This document shows, piece by piece, positions 60,260 through 64,000 of a stretch of 64,000 nt of DNA. The stretch is from Tanypteryx hageni (lineage: Eukaryota; Arthropoda; Insecta; Odonata; Petaluridae): the NCBI GenBank assembly GCA_028673005.1, contig CM054113.1, forward strand, positions 42,102,117 to 42,166,116, written 5' to 3'. Made by a program: the position numbers and the translations under genes. Each line of letters opens with the position of its first letter. Position 1 is the first letter of the stretch. Below the pieces are notes generated by a model that was given only the letters and a program-made list of their open reading frames with translations, searched no databases and was not told where the DNA came from.

Positions 60260-61300
60260 TGAGAGGCTGGAAGAGAGGCGGAGAGAGGAGAGGGAGAGGA
60301 AGGCGACAGGAGGAAGGAGAGGCTGGGCGAGAGGTAAGTGGGAGAGGCTGAAGGGGACATGAGAGAGGAAGGATGGAAGAGCAAGGGTGAAAGGAAGGGG
60401 GATGGAGAGAGGAGGGGAGAGAGGAGGCGGAGAAAGTGGAGGGGAGAGAGAGAGGGGGAAGAGAGAGGAGGGGGAAGAGAGAGGAGGGGGAAGAGAGAGA
60501 GGAGGGGGAAGAGATAGAGGAGGGGGAAGAGAGAGAGGAGGGGGAAGAGATAGAGGAGGGGGAAGAGAGAGAGGAGGGGGAAGAGAGAGAGGAGAGAGAG
60601 GGGAGAGATGGGGAAGAGAGGGGAGAGATGGGGAAGAGAGGGAGGAGAGGGGAGAGAGAGGGGAGAGAAAGAGGGGAGAGAGAGAGGGGAGAGAGAGAGA
60701 GGGGAGAGAGAGAGAGGGGAGAGAGAGAGAGGGGAGAGAGAGAGGGGGGGGGAGAGAGGGGGGAGAGAGAGGGGAGAGAGAGAGGAGAGGGAGAGAGAGG
60801 AGGGGGAGAGAGAGGGGAGAGAGAGAGAGGAGAGGGAGAGAGAGGAGGGGGAGAGAGAGGAGGGGGAGAGAGAGGAGGGGGAGAGAGAGGAGGGGGAGAG
60901 AGAGGAGGGGGAGAGAGAGGAGGGGGAGAGAGAGGAGGGGGAGAGAGAGGAGGGGGAGAGAGAGGAGGGGAGAGAGAGGAGGGGGAGAGAGAGGAGGGGG
61001 AGAGAGAGGAGGGGGAGAGAGAGGAGGGGGAGAGAGAGGAGGGAAGAGAGAGGAGGGGAGAGAGAGAGGAGGGGAGAGAGAGAGGAGGGGAGAGAGAGAG
61101 GAGGGGAGAGAGAGGAGGGGAGAGAAAGGGGGGGAGAGAGAGGGGGGAGAGAGAGGAGGGGAGAGAGAGGAGGGGAGAGAGAGGAGGGGAGAGAGAGGAG
61201 GGGAGAGAGAGGAGGGGAGAGAGAGGAGGGGAGAGAGAGGAGGGGAGAGAGATGAGGGGAGAGAGATGAGGGGAGAGAGAGGAGGGGAGAGGGGCGTGTT
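60260..61300. repeat. ~1-kb all-purine minisatellite
   Basis: The plus strand is essentially only A and G for about 900 bp, made of 14-16-bp units such as GAGAGAGAGGAGGGG, with local blocks of a single unit length. With no T on one strand and no A on the other, stop codons are absent, so open frames of 215-413 codons appear in several frames on both strands. None is a gene. The tract has strong potential for triplex (H-DNA) formation. Confidence 0.95.
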
Positions 61301-62557
61301 GTGGTGGCGAGGGAGGTGGAGAACTCGGGTGGAAATAGGACAGGATAGAGATGAATAGTGTTGGCGATAGAGAAAGCTGCGCGGAGTCCGAAGGCGTTTA
61401 CAAAGGAGGGCGATGGTAGATGGATGGATTGATGAGTTTGACATTGTTTACCCCGAAGATGTAATGGCTATTTGTGGATTGCTTTACTCTCTCTTCCTCC
61501 TCAAAAAGGAATAGGGCGGTGGAGAGAGAGAAAGAAAAGGAAACGCGCGAAGTGGACGCGAGGAAGGAAAAAAGACCGATAACAAGAAAATAAAGAGACA
61601 GGTGTAATCAATTTATAGTGTGTTAGCCGATTATTTTATTTTTCTCCCTCTTCGTCTTTCCGATCGTCTTTTTTTCTTCCGAAGAGATGAATGACTGTTA
61701 AAACTACGGAGCGGTGAGAGCACTTAAAATTTTTCCTCGTGGTCTTTTATCTGAAATCCTATCCAAAAGGCTACGTTGTCCAATTGAAAAATCCTGCCTG
61801 GCCACAGAATAAGAAGATACGGAGTCCTCGAGATTAATTTGTTTGGAGCCTGTTTTCCCTCTGTGGATAAAATTAGGAACTAAGAGCAAATAATCCTTTC
61901 TGCGAATTAAAAAAATAAATAAAATAAAAATACTGGCCGAATGTTTTTAGATTTTTTATTTGTTAATGAATCGACTTTGTCGGTCATGAAATTTCGTTGT
62001 AAGTTCCCTGGTACTATACATAATACAAATTTAACAGCAGCATTAACTTTAAATGCCAGTTTAAATGGTTCTCATTGCAATCATGCACTTAAAATATGAA
62101 AACCCAAAATGGAAATTTTAGTTTTTATTGCTTCATTTTTGCTTTTTATTGTACTTTAAATCACGCTGGTATAACATAAAAGATTGAAATTTTGGGAGAA
62201 AATAAAATTTCAAGTTATTAATTTTCGTCTCATGATCATGAAAAAGGACTAATAATACGCCGCGGAAATACCCGGAAACAATGGTACCTTTATTACATTC
62301 ATATTTAAACTTTGCTATAAACGCAATAAACAAAAATTATGCATTTATAAACACATTATCATACGCTATAACTATGAAATAACTATAAATTACATAGCCA
62401 ATCTAATAATCATAATAATTTCATTAAACAATTATATACATAAATATTCTTCGAGTTTTTGCTTTTCCAGGCTTTCTTGTTCTCGATTTTTTCACTATTA
62501 GTTTAACTAAGTACATTAGTAGAAATAAAAAACACATGAATTCACTACAGAATTATT
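61301..62557. other. No gene recognised
   Basis: AT-rich sequence after the purine tract. No feature supported. Confidence 0.45.
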
Positions 62558-62600
62558 GAGCTCGTTTTATGGCTGAAAAACATTCAAGAATAGGCACTCG
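62558..62600 (+). repeat. Fragment of the small foldback repeat family, copy 3
   Basis: GAGCTCGTTTTATGGCTGAA followed by AAACATTCAAGAATA matches the flank of the foldback repeats at 1.82 and 30.54 kb. The palindromic core is not present here. Confidence 0.55.
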
Positions 62601-62967
62601 TACATTAAAACTTGAAAAAAATCCTAGAGCCCGAAAGATCGATTATTTTATAAATTTTATGAACGACTTTAATTCATTAACATATACATCGTACAACACC
62701 GTACTAACCCCTACAAAATTACACAGACGGTCATTTTTATTCTCCGAAACCAACAACGGAACCATCTAAATTGTAACAGATTGGCAAAAAGGAGCCTTGT
62801 ACTCTTAAAACTATCGATCATTCTCGTCAACTTCACCGCTTCTGGAATTTCTATTCGGGCCAATCAACGACAAGACCGGCGGGCGATACGAAGGATTTCG
62901 GCAGGCATCCGCGCACGAAAAGGGACCGACGAAAAGCCGAACGTCTTAAAAAAAAGGAGGGTCGCTT

Positions 62968-62973
<6 letters not shown>

Positions 62974-63029
<56 letters not shown>
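62974..63029. repeat. (TA)n microsatellite
   Basis: About 28 uninterrupted TA units, explaining the Tyr-Ile repeat in the overlapping frame. Confidence 0.97.
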
Positions 63030-63031
<2 letters not shown>

Positions 63032-64000
63032 TTCCATTCAAGATTCGAGATAAGAAGGACGCGAAAAAAGGAATGGAGAGGAGGCGAAGAAGAAAAAGGA
63101 GAGAGAGAGGGACGGTTATTTTTTTATATCTGAAAAGGGAAAATATGTGGGCGAGAGCTAAAAAACGGAAATATCGAGGAAAATGAGTCGAAAAAAGAGG
63201 GAGGAGGAGGAGCGAAGAGAGGTCGGTTCGGGAAGGAGGGATTGGTTTCCCTTTTTTTTATTCCGTAATACCCTGCTTCGGTGAGGATAAAATTAAACTT
63301 CGCGACCCTAGGGATGTGCGTATGAAGGGAGAGGAAGGTAAACGGGGAAAAAAGGTGGCGCTGTAAATCCACAGAGAGAAAGAGAGAGAGGATCTCGACC
63401 CTTCCCAACGAAGCCTCGGGTGGGGAAACGAATTGGAGAGGGAAAAAAGGTCTGCATGGGAATCGGCAGCGGGTAGGAAAATATGTCGCTTCATCGATTT
63501 TCTTCCCGAGCGCAATTTCTTGAAGAACTGTGGAGGGGGAAAAAACAAGGTGGCTTCGTTTTTTATGGAAATGGTCCGTTCGGGATGAATTTTCTTCTTC
63601 CTTACGCGACGTTTTAGCATCTTACCGAATATCATCTCTCAAAAGATGTCTCTTTCATGAAATAAACAGCTCTCCCTGTCAGTGCGTGCATTCAATTCGA
63701 CGTTTAAAATAATATCCATTCGATTTCCACCATTTTACCCACCGTTTCCTTAAATTTAACTTGTATAACTTCATTTAGAATAATTTTCCGACTTTCATTA
63801 AAGAACATACATTTATTAATTCCAGGCTTTCTCCATGATCTATAAACTTAAATATTTATATTACATTGAAAGCTATCGATATTCTTAGTTAAGACGGAAA
63901 TAAATCCGAGTGAGTATAGCGTTCCAAATTCCACTATAAGGAAAATGCAATTCGCGTCAATGGTATCAACGTCATTTCTGTAGCTAATGTAAGTATTTCG
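63030..64000. other. No gene recognised
   Basis: A purine-rich patch (63060-63240), then mixed sequence. No coding similarity. Confidence 0.45.

Noticed and set aside
60203..61444. 413-codon open frame on the minus strand and long plus-strand frames in the same place
   Set aside because: The tract is all-purine on one strand, so stop codons cannot occur; the predicted proteins are simple Ser-Pro-Leu or Arg-Glu-Gly repeats.

Overview
This window looks like non-coding eukaryotic DNA, most likely from an insect or another arthropod, either intergenic or inside a very long intron. It is AT-rich and full of microsatellites and strand-biased purine/pyrimidine tracts. It carries decayed transposon classes common in arthropods: RTE-like and CR1/jockey-like LINEs, tRNA-derived SINEs, Tc1, mariner, hAT, Helitron and foldback elements. 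I found no intact host protein gene, no functional tRNA or rRNA gene and no operon-like arrangement. Every coding similarity I recognise belongs to a broken transposon. The species cannot be named from the sequence alone.

Layout. 0-10 kb: simple repeats, one minus-strand SINE and a small foldback element. 10.9-12.3 kb: a Tc1-like transposase remnant stops and a mariner-superfamily remnant begins two bases later. 12.37-15.63 kb: a nearly full-length but dead RTE-like LINE with a tRNA-like 5' end, endonuclease, reverse transcriptase and a 3' UNCG hairpin. 16.3-17.3 kb: dispersed repeats and a plus-strand SINE. 18.09-22.21 kb: a nest of transposons. The outer element has 9-bp target duplications and terminal arrays of a 16-bp unit; inside it lie a 1.9-kb hAT and a palindromic element that itself holds a second hAT. 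24.2-25.9 kb: a CR1/jockey-like LINE remnant on the minus strand. 26.8-27.06 kb: a perfect 117-bp tandem duplication. 31.8-33.2 kb: a second RTE-like LINE copy on the minus strand. 38.86-40.26 kb: two tandem copies of a ~540-bp repeat, one split by a small hAT-like element. 43.4-44.3 kb: a ~900-bp palindrome. 48.34-49.54 kb: a second, smaller copy of the 9-bp-TSD element. 50.25-51.04 kb: an internally deleted Helitron. 56.7-57.07 and 60.3-61.3 kb: long pyrimidine/purine minisatellites.

The most interesting content is the family with copies at 18.1-22.2 and 48.3-49.5 kb. Both copies have exact 9-bp direct flanking repeats (CCGCGTAAC and GTGCAACGG), GGT-type termini and inverted terminal arrays of a 16-bp unit built on AATTCGTCGC. 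They resemble Mutator/Foldback-type elements, but neither encodes a visible transposase. A second notable point is that both RTE-like LINE copies end in a CTGTC-TNCG-GACAG hairpin followed by an ATG-repeat tail. The two loops differ in sequence but both are UNCG tetraloops. All family names come from reading motifs by eye; no database search was possible.
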